A stretch of DNA of 64,000 nucleotides from Hydrogenophaga intermedia (GTDB lineage Bacteria; Pseudomonadota; Gammaproteobacteria; Burkholderiales; Burkholderiaceae_C): positions 1 to 64,000 of the forward strand of contig NZ_CCAE010000003.1 in assembly GCF_000723405.1 (NCBI RefSeq), written 5' to 3'. The position numbers and the translations under genes were made by a program. The notes below the pieces were generated by a model. It did not search any database. It was not told the DNA's origin and saw only the letters and a list, made by a program, of their open reading frames with translations. Positions within the stretch are counted from its first letter, which is position 1. Each line of letters opens with the position of its first letter. Shown here piece by piece: positions 28,166 through 36,660 of this stretch.

Positions 28166-30532
28166 ATGGCCACGCCCGATGGCGACTTCTCTTCGCTGTT
28201 CAACTTCCTGCCGATCGGCGCTTACCGCAGCGCCCCCGATGGCCGGATGATCCGGGCCAATGAGGCGCTGGTGCGCTTCAACGGCTATGAGCGCGAGGCC
28301 GAACTCATCGGCGGCGTGGGCAACATCGCCACCGAGTGGTATGTCGACTACCGGCGCCGCGACGACTTTCGCCATCTGCTCGAGCGCGACGGCCACGTGC
28401 GGGGGTTCGTGTCCGAGGTGTACCGCCACAAGACGCGCGAGCGAGCCTGGATCAGCGAGAACGCGCACATCGTGCGCGACGCCGATGGTCGGGTGCTGTT
28501 CTACGAAGGCACGGTGGAGGACATCACCGAGCGCGTGGAGCAGCAGCGCGACATCCGCGAGCAGCAGGACCGCATGCAGGCCCTGGCCGACCAGATCCCC
28601 GGCATGGTGTTTTCGCTGGTCGTGCACCACGACGGCACGCGCCGCTACCGCTACGTGAGCTCGGGAGCGCGCGAGTTGCTGGGCGTGTCGCCGGACGTCT
28701 TCCTGCAGGACCCGACCGTGATCGCTCGCCTGTTGCACCCCGACGAACGCCCGCGCCTGCAGGCCGAAACGCAGGCCCTGTTGGCCGGCAAGGCCGTGCT
28801 CTCGGGCGAGTTCCGCATCGTGACGCCGGACGGCCAGCAGAAATGGGTGCACAACCGCTCTTGCGAGGCGTACCGCGACAAGGAAGGCATTCACCGCGTG
28901 GGCGTGCTGCTCGACATCACCGAACCCAAGCGCATGGAAGAGGCCCTGCACCGCAGCGAGGCGCTGTGGAAGATGGCGCTGGAAAGCGCGGGCGACGGCG
29001 TGTGGGACTGGAACCTGGCGACGGGCGAGGAGTATCTGTCCGACAGCCTGCTCACGATGTACGGTTACACGCGCGACGACGTGCAGGGGGTGGCCGCCGA
29101 CCTCGACGAGCGCACGCACCCCGACGATCTGGCCGGCATGGTGGCCGCGCGCCAGGCGCATTTCGAGGGACGCACGCCCGTCTACCGCAACGAGCACCGC
29201 ATCCGCACCCGCGATGGGCGCTGGATCTGGGTGCTCACGCGCGGTGCCGCGGTCCAGCGCGACGCCCAGGGCCGCCCGCTGCGCCTGGTGGGCACGCACA
29301 CCGACATCACCGAAATCAAGCAGGCCGAGGAGCAGCAGCGGCAGTTCGAGGCGCAGCTGCGCGAGCGCCAGAAGATGGAAGCCATCGGTACCCTGGCCGG
29401 TGGCGTCGCGCACGACTTCAACAACCTGCTGGCCGCCATCCTGGGCAACCTGGTGCTGGCGCGCGAGGATGTGGGTCCCGAGCACCCCGCGCAGGAAAGC
29501 CTGATCGAGATCAATCGCGCGGCGATCCGCGCGCGCCAGCTCGTGCAGCAGATCCTCACCTTCAGTCGGCGCGATGCCCAGACCATGGAGCGGCGCCTGC
29601 TGCTGCCACTGATGGAAGAGGCCCTGCGCCTGATGCGCACCCTGCTGCCGGCGGGTGTGCGGCTCAACCTGCGCCTGGACGCGTCGCCGCTGCCCGTGAT
29701 GGCCGACGGCACGCAACTGCAGCAGGTTCTGATGAACCTGTGCACCAACGCCTGGCAGGCCTTTGACGGCCGCGCCGGCGAGATCACCGTGGCGCTGCAC
29801 GAAGCGCCTCTCGACGCCGCGAAGGCGCTGCAACTCGGTGGCCTGAGCCCCGGGGCTTACGCCTGCCTGAGCGTGGCCGACAACGGGCCGGGCATGGACG
29901 CGGAAACGCAGCGGCGCGTGTTCGAGCCCTTTTTCACCACCAAGGCCCCCGGGGTCGGCACGGGCCTGGGGCTGGCCGTGGTGCACGGCATCGTCAAGGC
30001 GCACAAAGGCGCCATCGCGCTGGACAGCGCGCCGGGGCGGGGCACGCGATTCGACGTGTACCTTCCGCTGGCGCCCGATGGCGCGTCGGTGGACGAGCCC
30101 GAGGCCGCCCCCGAGGCGGCGGCGCTGCCCGCGCTCGACGGGCGGCACCTGGTGTACGTGGACGACTACGAGGCGCTGGTGTTCCTGGTGCGGCGTTTGC
30201 TGACCAAGCGCGGGGCGCGCGTCACCACCTTCGAATCGGGCCAGGCCGCGATCGACTGGCTGACCGAACACGGCGACGAACCGATCGACCTGCTGGTGAC
30301 CGATCAGAACATGCCGGGGCTGTCGGGGCTTGAGGTGGCGCGCGCCGCGCTGGCCCGGCGCCCGGCGCTGCCGGTGGCCATCGTCTCCGGCCACGTGAAC
30401 GAGGCGCTGATGGCCGAGGCCGCGACCCTGGGTGTGCGGGAGGTGCTGCCCAAGCAGGACAACATGGACGCGCTGGGCCAGGCCATCGGCGCGCTGCTGG
30501 AATCCTCGGACCGCGGGCGTTTGACCGCCTGA
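28166..30532 (+). CDS. PAS-domain hybrid sensor histidine kinase/response regulator
   Basis: A 788-residue soluble hybrid kinase with no transmembrane segment. It has three PAS/PAC units (about 10-125, 130-260, 263-390; each ends in a DITE-type PAC motif), a coiled linker, and HisKA with His416 (GGVAHDFNNLLAAIL). The ATPase domain has ADNGPGMD and GTGLGLAVVHGI, and the C-terminal receiver has predicted phospho-acceptor Asp713 (VTDQNMPG). No output DNA-binding domain is present, so signal passes to another protein or stays in the receiver. The signal is unknown. An earlier in-frame ATG at 28157 lies inside the putative -10 region. Confidence 0.9.
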   Translation: MATPDGDFSSLFNFLPIGAYRSAPDGRMIRANEALVRFNGYEREAELIGGVGNIATEWYVDYRRRDDFRHLLERDGHVRGFVSEVYRHKTRERAWISENAHIVRDADGRVLFYEGTVEDITERVEQQRDIREQQDRMQALADQIPGMVFSLVVHHDGTRRYRYVSSGARELLGVSPDVFLQDPTVIARLLHPDERPRLQAETQALLAGKAVLSGEFRIVTPDGQQKWVHNRSCEAYRDKEGIHRVGVLLDITEPKRMEEALHRSEALWKMALESAGDGVWDWNLATGEEYLSDSLLTMYGYTRDDVQGVAADLDERTHPDDLAGMVAARQAHFEGRTPVYRNEHRIRTRDGRWIWVLTRGAAVQRDAQGRPLRLVGTHTDITEIKQAEEQQRQFEAQLRERQKMEAIGTLAGGVAHDFNNLLAAILGNLVLAREDVGPEHPAQESLIEINRAAIRARQLVQQILTFSRRDAQTMERRLLLPLMEEALRLMRTLLPAGVRLNLRLDASPLPVMADGTQLQQVLMNLCTNAWQAFDGRAGEITVALHEAPLDAAKALQLGGLSPGAYACLSVADNGPGMDAETQRRVFEPFFTTKAPGVGTGLGLAVVHGIVKAHKGAIALDSAPGRGTRFDVYLPLAPDGASVDEPEAAPEAAALPALDGRHLVYVDDYEALVFLVRRLLTKRGARVTTFESGQAAIDWLTEHGDEPIDLLVTDQNMPGLSGLEVARAALARRPALPVAIVSGHVNEALMAEAATLGVREVLPKQDNMDALGQAIGALLESSDRGRLTA

Positions 30533-30556
30533 ACGGTCTGCGCCGGGGCACGCGCC

Positions 30557-31222
30557 TCAGCGCGGCACTTCGATGTTGACCTGCCGCACGCCCGTGGGCG
30601 GCGCGGGGAAGCCCTGCAGCGCCGCGTCGAGCATGGCGGTCCACAGCGCCGGCGTGCTGTTCCAGCGGCCGTCGTGCGCGGCGCGCGTCTCGTACACCAC
30701 ACGCCCGCTCGCGGCGTCGCGGATCACCAGCGACACCGAGCGCTGGTAGTAGGGCGTTTCGAAACGCGGCGCCATCATGGGGAAGAACACCACCTGGCCG
30801 GAGCCGGTGACGACGTAGTCGCGCCCGGGCATGGCGAAGGGGTAGCCACCGTACGGCCCCCAGCCCCAGGTGTCCCATGGGTCTTCCCAGGGCGCACGCG
30901 GCAGGCGCACATTGCTGGCGCCCACCTGCACGGCCCAAGGGGCCGACACGTTGGCGGCGGCGCGCGTCCAGCCCAACTTCGCGAGCGCGGCCTCCGCGTA
31001 GCGCTCCAGCTCATCTTGCCCGCGCCCGGCGCGTTGCTCCTGTTGCTGCGAGGGCAGACGCTCGAACCGGTAGACCTGCGGCGGGGCGGGCACCGCCGCG
31101 TTGGCCGCGCGATCCTGCCAGCGCGGGAAGCTCTCCACCTGGTTGTCGACCAGGATGACGGACGCGCAGCCCGACAGCAGCAGCGCGGTCAAGGCGGGGA
31201 TGAGAAAGCGGATCGAGGGCAT
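30557..31222 (-). CDS. DUF4136 family lipoprotein
   Basis: A 221-residue lipoprotein: signal peptide with lipobox (LLLSGC, Cys19) and a DUF4136-like domain (about 45-215) with RFERLPSQQQ, a Trp/Gly/Tyr-rich middle (WEDPWDTWGWGPYGGYPF) and VSLVIRDAASGRVVYETRA. The family is envelope-located and uncharacterised. The start at 31222 opens the signal peptide. It converges on the hybrid kinase gene with a 24-base gap and lies 37 bases downstream of ttcA. Confidence 0.8.
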   Translation of the reverse strand: MPSIRFLIPALTALLLSGCASVILVDNQVESFPRWQDRAANAAVPAPPQVYRFERLPSQQQEQRAGRGQDELERYAEAALAKLGWTRAAANVSAPWAVQVGASNVRLPRAPWEDPWDTWGWGPYGGYPFAMPGRDYVVTGSGQVVFFPMMAPRFETPYYQRSVSLVIRDAASGRVVYETRAAHDGRWNSTPALWTAMLDAALQGFPAPPTGVRQVNIEVPR

Positions 31223-31259
31223 GGACGTCTCCTGCGTTGAGGCCCCTCGTGGCTGGCGC

Positions 31260-32174
31260 TCAGCTGGCTTCGGTGGTGGCGATGGGTATGACCGCGCGGG
31301 CCTGCGCCGGGTTCCCCGCCACGAACGGCTCGGGGGACTGCGCCGGCAGCGCTTCGTCGTCGAAGGCCTTGTCGCCGTTGTCGTCCGGCACGCCACTCGC
31401 CCGCAGGGTTTCAAAAGGAAACAGTGCGCGGTCCATCAGGTGGCTGGGCACCACGTTCTGCAATGCGCTGGCCATGTTCTCCACGCGCCCGGGGTACTTC
31501 TTCTCCCACTCGCGCAACAGGTTGCCCACCTGCTTGCGCTGCAGGTTCTCCTGGCTGCCGCACAGGGTGCAGGGAATGATGGGGAATTGCCGGATATCGG
31601 CCCAGCGGGTGAGGTCCTTCTCGGGCACGTAGGCCAGGGGACGGATCACCACATGTTTGCCGTCGTCGCTCACCAGCTTGGCCGGCATGCCCTTGAGTTT
31701 GGCGCCGAAGAACATGTTGAGCAGCAGGGTCTGCAGCATGTCGTCGCGGTGGTGGCCGAGCGCGATCTTGGTGGCGCCGAGTTCGTCGGCCACGCGGTAG
31801 AGGATGCCGCGGCGCAGCCGGCTGCACAGGCTGCACAGCGTCTTGCCCTCGGGGATGACGCGCTTGACGATGGAGTACGTGTCCTGGTTCTCGATGTGGA
31901 ACTTCACGCCGAGCTTGCCCAGGTACTCGGGCAGCACGTGCTCGGGAAAGCCCGGCTGCTTCTGGTCGAGGTTGACCGCGATCAGCTCGAAGTTCACCGG
32001 CGCGCGCTGCTGCAGCTTCATGAGGATGTCGAGCAGGCCGTAGCTGTCCTTGCCGCCCGACACACAGACCATCACGCGGTCGCCTTCCTCGATCATGTTG
32101 TAGTCGACGATCGCGCGCCCGACCTCACGGCACAGGCGCTTTTCGAGCTTGTGGTTTTCCAGATCCATGTTCAT
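31260..32174 (-). CDS. ttcA: tRNA 2-thiocytidine(32) synthetase TtcA
   Basis: TtcA thiolates cytidine 32 of several tRNAs with an Fe-S cluster and ATP. The 304-residue protein has the PP-loop [13 protein letters not shown] and the two cysteine pairs that hold the cluster (CSLC and CTLC). The start at 32174 gives [14 protein letters not shown]; the ATG two codons later would also fit. It is probably the last gene of an SDR-folB-ttcA run, although a hairpin-rich gap of 120 bases separates it from folB. Confidence 0.96.
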   Translation of the reverse strand: MNMDLENHKLEKRLCREVGRAIVDYNMIEEGDRVMVCVSGGKDSYGLLDILMKLQQRAPVNFELIAVNLDQKQPGFPEHVLPEYLGKLGVKFHIENQDTYSIVKRVIPEGKTLCSLCSRLRRGILYRVADELGATKIALGHHRDDMLQTLLLNMFFGAKLKGMPAKLVSDDGKHVVIRPLAYVPEKDLTRWADIRQFPIIPCTLCGSQENLQRKQVGNLLREWEKKYPGRVENMASALQNVVPSHLMDRALFPFETLRASGVPDDNGDKAFDDEALPAQSPEPFVAGNPAQARAVIPIATTEAS

Positions 32175-32236
32175 TGCGATTCCTTTACAGGCGCCAGCCC
32201 GCACAACCCAGAGATGCCACGGAACCGGCTTTGCCG

Positions 32237-32290
32237 GGCCGTTGGCATCGCCCCCTTGAGGGGGTGGCGCGCAGCGCCGCGGGGGTGTTC
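32237..32290. repeat. Double-hairpin intergenic element between folB and ttcA
   Basis: CCCCC-TTGA-GGGGG (32251-32264) and GGCGC-GCA-GCGCC (32266-32278) form two adjacent perfect hairpins, followed by GGGGGTG. The arrangement resembles the element at 6548-6602. It could act in mRNA processing or attenuation between the two genes. Confidence 0.55.
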
Positions 32291-32294
32291 ATTC

Positions 32295-32669
32295 CTACCA
32301 TTGCCCGCTTTCCATGCGGATCGCGACCTCGCAGTCCTCGAAGATCTCCAGCTTGGCGATCTTCACGCGCACGCCGATCACGCCGGGCAACTGCATGAGC
32401 CGGCGGGTGAGTTTGCCGATCAGGCTCTCCAGCAGGTTCACGTGCTCGGCGGTGCACTCGTCGATGATGATCTGGCGCACCTTGCGGTAGTCGAGCACGT
32501 GGGTGATGTCGTCGTCCTTGGGCAGCAGGGGCTGCGTGCCCTGGTTGAGTTCGGCGTCGACGCGGATGGGCTGCGGCGCCTGCTTCTCGCGGTCGAGGAT
32601 GCCCAGGTTGGCGTCGAAGCGCAGCCCGCTGAGGGTGAGGATCTGGGTGGCGGCGGTCGTGGGGATCAT
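32295..32669 (-). CDS. folB: Dihydroneopterin aldolase
   Basis: FolB converts dihydroneopterin to 6-hydroxymethyl-dihydropterin and glycolaldehyde in folate synthesis. The 124-residue protein has the family build: LRFDANLGILDREKQ, the DYRKVRQIIID region and the C-terminal KIAKLEIFEDCEVAIRME. It starts eight bases after the stop of the pteridine-reductase-like SDR, so the two pterin genes are likely co-transcribed. Confidence 0.93.
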   Translation of the reverse strand: MIPTTAATQILTLSGLRFDANLGILDREKQAPQPIRVDAELNQGTQPLLPKDDDITHVLDYRKVRQIIIDECTAEHVNLLESLIGKLTRRLMQLPGVIGVRVKIAKLEIFEDCEVAIRMESGQW

Positions 32670-32676
32670 GCGGTCC

Positions 32677-33453
32677 TCACATGAGGGAAAAGTCGCGCTC
32701 GAAGCGCATCAGGTGCTGGCCACCGTCCACCAGCAGCGTGGTGCCGGTGATGGAGCCGTTGTCCAGCGCGAAGGCCACGGCGGCGGCCACGTCGGCCGGG
32801 GTGGACGAGCGGCCCAGTGGCGACTGCTGGTGCAGTTGCTGGAACTTTTCATCCGTGAGCAGGTGGCTGGTGAGCGTGAGCCCGGGCGCCACGCCCACCA
32901 CCCGCACGCGCGGGGCCAGGGCCAGCGCCAGCATGGTGTTGGCCGCTTCCAGCGCCGCCTTGGACAGGGTGTAGCTGAAGAAGTCGGGGTTCATGCTCCA
33001 CAGCTTCTGGTCGAGCAGGTTCACCACCGCGCCGCGCGCGTCGCGCTCGGCCAGGTGTGCGTGCAGGGCCTGGGCCAGCAGCACGGGCGCGCCGGTGTTG
33101 GCGCGCAGGTGGGCTTCCATGGTGGCGAAGTCGAAGCTGCCGGCGCTGTCGTGTTCGAAGGTGGAGGCGCTGTTGACCACCGCGTCCACCGCGCCGAAGC
33201 GCGCCGCCACGGCGGGCAGCAGGGCGCGCACGCTGGCCTCGTCGGACAGGTCGGCAAAGAAGGTGTGGGCGCTGCCGACTCGCCCGCTGGCCGCCTCGCA
33301 GTCGTCGGCGGTCTGGCGCGCTTCGTCCAGCGAATGGCGGTGGTGCACCGCCACGTTCCAGCCGGCCCGCGCCAGGGTGATGGCGATCTCCCGGCCCAGG
33401 CGCCGGCCAGCGCCGGTGACCAGCGCGGTGCGGGGCGTTTGAGGGGAGGGCAT
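32677..33453 (-). CDS. SDR oxidoreductase, pteridine reductase / FolM-like
   Basis: A 258-residue short-chain dehydrogenase with cofactor motif TGAGRRLGREIA, of the TGxxxRxG type seen in pteridine reductases and FolM rather than the general TGxxxGIG. It has NSAS in the NNAG position and the catalytic Tyr-Lys pair in SYTLSKAAL. Position directly before folB supports a role in reducing dihydropterin or dihydrofolate. This is inference from motif and context. The start at 33453 faces the divergent methyltransferase gene, and the two 5' ends nearly touch. Confidence 0.85.
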   Translation of the reverse strand: MPSPQTPRTALVTGAGRRLGREIAITLARAGWNVAVHHRHSLDEARQTADDCEAASGRVGSAHTFFADLSDEASVRALLPAVAARFGAVDAVVNSASTFEHDSAGSFDFATMEAHLRANTGAPVLLAQALHAHLAERDARGAVVNLLDQKLWSMNPDFFSYTLSKAALEAANTMLALALAPRVRVVGVAPGLTLTSHLLTDEKFQQLHQQSPLGRSSTPADVAAAVAFALDNGSITGTTLLVDGGQHLMRFERDFSLM

Positions 33454-33457
33454 GGGT

Positions 33458-33463
33458 GACAAT
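33458..33463 (+). promoter_or_regulatory. -10-like box of a probable leaderless transcript (MidA-type gene)
   Basis: GACAAT ends six bases before the GTG at 33470. It lies only five bases from the start codon of the divergent SDR gene. Confidence 0.45.
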
Positions 33464-33469
33464 CGGCGC

Positions 33470-34594
33470 GTGAACGCCCCATTCGTGAACCAGCCCGGGA
33501 GTGTAGCCAGCCCCCTGACGGCCCGCATCCTGGCGGCCATCGACGCGGCGGGCGGCCACCTGTCCTTCGAGCGCTTCATGCGCATGGCGCTGTACGAGCC
33601 GGGGTTCGGCTACTACGCCTCTGGCACGCCCAAGTTCGGGCACTTCCCCTCGCAGGGCAGCGATTTCGTCACCGCGCCCGAGCTCACGCCATTGTTTGCC
33701 CGCGCGCTGGCCCGCCAGGTGGCGCAGGCCCTGGCGGCCACGGGCACGCGGGAGGTCTGGGAATTCGGCGCCGGCAGCGGCGCGCTGGCGGCCGAGCTCA
33801 TCGCCGCGCTCGACGCCGCCGGCCAACCCCTCGCGCGCTACACCATCGTCGATCTGTCCGGCGAACTGCGTGAACGCCAGCGCGAACGGCTGACCGCCTG
33901 TGGCGATCGTGTGCGCTGGGTCGAGGCCTTGCCCGAGCGCATCGAGGGCGTGCTGCTGGGCAATGAGGTCCTCGACGCCATGCCCGTGACGCCGCTGGCG
34001 CGCCGAGGTGGTGTGTGGCACGAACGCCTGGTCGCGCGGTCTGGCGAAGGCTTCACCTGGGCCGAGCGCCCCACGGGCCTGCGGCCGCCCGTGGACGTGC
34101 CCGGCGAGCACGACTACTGCACCGAGGTGCATCCGCAGGCCGAGGCCTTTGTGCGCACCGTCGCCGACCGGCTGGTGCGGGGCGTGGCCCTGCTCATCGA
34201 CTATGGCTTTCCCGAGGCCGAGTACTACCACCCGCAGCGCCACATGGGCACGCTGGTGGCACACCGCGCGCATCAGGTGGACGACAACGTGCTGGAGCGC
34301 CCCGGCGAGAAGGACATCACCGCGCACGTGAACTTCACCGGCGTGGCGCTGGCGGCACAGGACGCGGGGCTGGACGTCATCGGCTACACCAGCCAGGGGC
34401 GCTTCCTCATCAACCTGGGCCTGGTCGAACTCTCTCAGGGCGCCGACCCGCGCGAGCGCTCGCGCATGCAGATGCTGGTGCACGAGCACGAGATGGGCGA
34501 GCTGTTCAAGGTCATCGCGCTGGCGCCGTCGGGCAGTTCCACCGGCTGGACGCCGATCGGCTTCGCGCATGGCGACCGCACCCACCGGCTCTGA
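33470..34594 (+). CDS. Class I SAM-dependent methyltransferase, MidA/NDUFAF7 family
   Basis: A 374-residue protein of the NDUFAF7/MidA arginine methyltransferase family, whose mitochondrial member modifies a complex I subunit during assembly. Features are the N-terminal MALYEPGFGYYASG, the SAM-binding EFGAGSGALAAELI, LLGNEVLDAMPV and the DYGFPEAEYYHPQR motif. The start is GTG 33470, preceded by a -10-like box; an in-frame ATG at 33452 overlaps the SDR start codon and is less likely. The bacterial substrate is unknown. Confidence 0.9.
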   Translation: MNAPFVNQPGSVASPLTARILAAIDAAGGHLSFERFMRMALYEPGFGYYASGTPKFGHFPSQGSDFVTAPELTPLFARALARQVAQALAATGTREVWEFGAGSGALAAELIAALDAAGQPLARYTIVDLSGELRERQRERLTACGDRVRWVEALPERIEGVLLGNEVLDAMPVTPLARRGGVWHERLVARSGEGFTWAERPTGLRPPVDVPGEHDYCTEVHPQAEAFVRTVADRLVRGVALLIDYGFPEAEYYHPQRHMGTLVAHRAHQVDDNVLERPGEKDITAHVNFTGVALAAQDAGLDVIGYTSQGRFLINLGLVELSQGADPRERSRMQMLVHEHEMGELFKVIALAPSGSSTGWTPIGFAHGDRTHRL

Positions 34595-34606
34595 GAGGGC
34601 CTGGAC

Positions 34607-34801
34607 ATGATCCGCTGGATGATCGTCATCTTCCTGGCCCTGCTGCTCATCAGCTGGGCCACGCCGCTGTTGCGCCGCCTGGGCCTGGGCCGCCTGCCGG
34701 GCGACTTCCACTTCCGCGCCTTCGGACGCGAGTGGTTCCTGCCGTTTGCCAGCACGGTGTTGCTGAGCTTCGTGGCCAGCCTGATCGGCTACCTGATCTG
34801 A
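34607..34801 (+). CDS. DUF2905 family small membrane protein
   Basis: A 64-residue protein with two transmembrane segments (about 4-20 and 45-63) flanking the conserved GLGRLPGDFHFRAFGREWF, the DUF2905 signature. Function is unknown. It lies 12 bases after the MidA-type gene in the same direction. Confidence 0.9.
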   Translation: MIRWMIVIFLALLLISWATPLLRRLGLGRLPGDFHFRAFGREWFLPFASTVLLSFVASLIGYLI

Positions 34802-34879
34802 GTCCCGGCCCCCGGCCTCCCTGCCGGCCGGGCTGCGGCGGGGCTTGCAATTCGGGCCGATGCCCAGCATCTGGGCGGC

Positions 34880-35326
34880 ATGGACGCCACCACCCCTCTG
34901 CACGTCGTCTGCCCGCATTGCGGCACCACCAACCGGCTCGCGGCCGATGCCCTGGCTCGCGCGCCCGATTGCGGCCGCTGCCACCGTGCGCTGTTCACGG
35001 GTGTGCCCGTGGCGCTGGACGAGGCCGGGTTTCGCAAGACCATCGGCAAGTCGGATCTGCCGGTGCTGGTGGATTTCTGGGCGCCCTGGTGCGGCCCCTG
35101 CCGCGCGATGGCGCCGCAGTTCGAAGCGGCGGCGCGCGAACTCGAGCCGCATGTGCGGCTCGTGAAGCTCAACACCGAAGAGGCGCCTTCGCTGTCGGCG
35201 GCGATGAACATCCGCAGCATCCCCACGCTGGCCCTGTTTGCGGGTGGCCGGGAGATCGCCCGTCAGCCCGGCGCCATGGGCGCGGCGGACATCGTGCGTT
35301 GGGCGCGCGCCCACCTGCCGCGCTGA
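34880..35326 (+). CDS. trxC: Thioredoxin TrxC (thioredoxin 2)
   Basis: A 148-residue cytosolic thioredoxin. An N-terminal zinc ribbon with two cysteine pairs (CPHCG, CGRCH) precedes a thioredoxin domain with the active site WAPWCGPCR and the cis-Pro segment RSIPTLALF. TrxC reduces protein disulfides under oxidative stress, and the zinc domain tunes its redox potential. In enterobacteria trxC is OxyR-regulated; no OxyR site was recognised here. Length and layout match the family. Confidence 0.95.
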   Translation: MDATTPLHVVCPHCGTTNRLAADALARAPDCGRCHRALFTGVPVALDEAGFRKTIGKSDLPVLVDFWAPWCGPCRAMAPQFEAAARELEPHVRLVKLNTEEAPSLSAAMNIRSIPTLALFAGGREIARQPGAMGAADIVRWARAHLPR

Positions 35327-35348
35327 AGCCCGCTGGCGGCGCTCGGCC

Positions 35349-35354
35349 TATCAT
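35349..35354 (+). promoter_or_regulatory. -10-like box close to the glk start
   Basis: TATCAT ends eight bases before the glk ATG at 35363, similar to the leaderless pattern of other genes in the window, with a slightly longer spacing. Confidence 0.3.
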
Positions 35355-35362
35355 CCGTCGCC

Positions 35363-36346
35363 ATGAGCGACACCCCTGCACCCACGGGCGGCCGCCTGCT
35401 GGCCGACATCGGCGGCACCAACGCCCGCTTCGCCTTCCAGGCCGCACCCGACGAGCCCTTGAGCGACATCCGTGTGCTGCCCGTGGCCGACTACCCCGGC
35501 GTGCAGGACGCGCTGCGCGATTACCTTGCGGGGCTGGCGCCGCGCACCGTGCGCGCGGCGGCCATCGCCATCGCCAACCCCGTCACGGGCGACGAGGTGC
35601 GCATGACCAACCACGACTGGGCGTTCTCGCAGCGCGCGCTGCGCGAGGCCATGGGCTGGCAGCGCCTGCGCGTGCTCAACGACTTCACCGCCTTGGCGCT
35701 CGCCTTGCCGGTGCTGCCGGCCAGCGATCTGCGGCAAGTGGGTGGCGGCCAGGCCGTGCCGCGCGCTGCGCGCGCTTTGTTGGGTGCTGGCACGGGCCTG
35801 GGCGTATCGGGCCTGTTGCCGTGCGGCGACGAGGGCTGGGCGCCGCTGCAGGGAGAGGGCGGTCACGTCACGCTGCCAGCGGCCACGCCGCGCGAGCGGC
35901 TGCTGATGGACGCGCTGGCGGCCCGATACGGCCGTGCCTCGGCCGAACGCGTGTGCTCCGGCGCGGGCCTGCTCGACAGCTTCCGCATCCTGTGCGAGGC
36001 CGATGGCGTCGCAGTGCATGGCATCGAGCGCGCGGCCGATGTGACCGAGGCCGCGCTGCAGCAGGGCCAGCCACAGGCGCTGGAAGCGCTGAATCTCTTC
36101 TGCGCGCTGCTTGGTTCGGTGGCGGGCAACCTGGCGCTCACGCTGGGCGCGCGTGGCGGCGTTTACCTCGGCGGTGGCATCGTGCCGCGTCTGGGTGCGT
36201 GGTTCGACAGCTCCCCGTTTCGCGAGCGCTTCGAGGACAAGGGCCGCTTCTGCGACTACCTGCGCGCCATTCCGGTGTGGGTGATCACCGCGCGCGAATC
36301 GCCTGCGCTGCTGGGCGCCGCGCGCGGCCTGGACGGCTTGGACTGA
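35363..36346 (+). CDS. glk: Glucokinase
   Basis: An ATP-dependent glucokinase of the bacterial Glk (non-ROK) type that phosphorylates glucose. The 327-residue protein has the N-terminal phosphate-binding LLADIGGTNARFAFQ, the substrate loop NDFTALALA, GAGTGLGVSGLLP and GEGGHVTLP. Glucose from trehalose or glucosylglycerol turnover (operons at 36661-46696) would be a natural substrate, but there is no sequence sign of co-regulation. Confidence 0.95.
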   Translation: MSDTPAPTGGRLLADIGGTNARFAFQAAPDEPLSDIRVLPVADYPGVQDALRDYLAGLAPRTVRAAAIAIANPVTGDEVRMTNHDWAFSQRALREAMGWQRLRVLNDFTALALALPVLPASDLRQVGGGQAVPRAARALLGAGTGLGVSGLLPCGDEGWAPLQGEGGHVTLPAATPRERLLMDALAARYGRASAERVCSGAGLLDSFRILCEADGVAVHGIERAADVTEAALQQGQPQALEALNLFCALLGSVAGNLALTLGARGGVYLGGGIVPRLGAWFDSSPFRERFEDKGRFCDYLRAIPVWVITARESPALLGAARGLDGLD

Positions 36347-36399
36347 GCCGCCGCTTGCGCTAACCTGCTCCTTCGTTTGACGCGCCACCAGGAGATGCC

Positions 36400-36654
36400 A
36401 TGACCACCCCGCTCAGAACCGTGCTCGTCTTCACCCCCGAGGACCAGGCCTGGCTGCGGCGCATGCAGTTGGTGGTGCCCGACTACTGGCGCGGCCACGG
36501 CGCCGCGCCAATCCCGGGCGACGTGTTCCGCGTCGGCGGGCGCCAGTTCACCATCCAGGGCCGGCTGTGGGAGCACGACCTGCAGGGCCCGGTGCTGCGC
36601 GTCTTCGTGGGCTCGGCGCACGCCGAGAGCGATTCGGTGTTTGCCGGCATGTGA
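36400..36654 (+). CDS. Small hypothetical protein
   Basis: An 84-residue soluble protein with no recognised domain. Visible features are VFTPEDQAWLRRMQLVVPDYWRG, a central GDVFRVGGRQFTIQGRLWE beta-type stretch and no cysteines. It has a ribosome-binding site (CAGGAGAT) and high third-position GC, so it is likely expressed. It follows glk by 53 bases and converges on the SSS transporter gene. Confidence 0.7.
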   Translation: MTTPLRTVLVFTPEDQAWLRRMQLVVPDYWRGHGAAPIPGDVFRVGGRQFTIQGRLWEHDLQGPVLRVFVGSAHAESDSVFAGM

Positions 36655-36660
36655 GGCCGC

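Noticed and set aside
27503..30394. Very long minus-strand open frame opposite the hybrid kinase
   Set aside because: It is the high-GC mirror of the kinase gene, rich in His, Gln, Arg and Ala, without ribosome-binding site or recognisable motif.
32849..35314. Long minus-strand frame across the SDR, MidA-type and trxC genes
   Set aside because: It crosses three genes with clear family motifs on both strands and has none itself.
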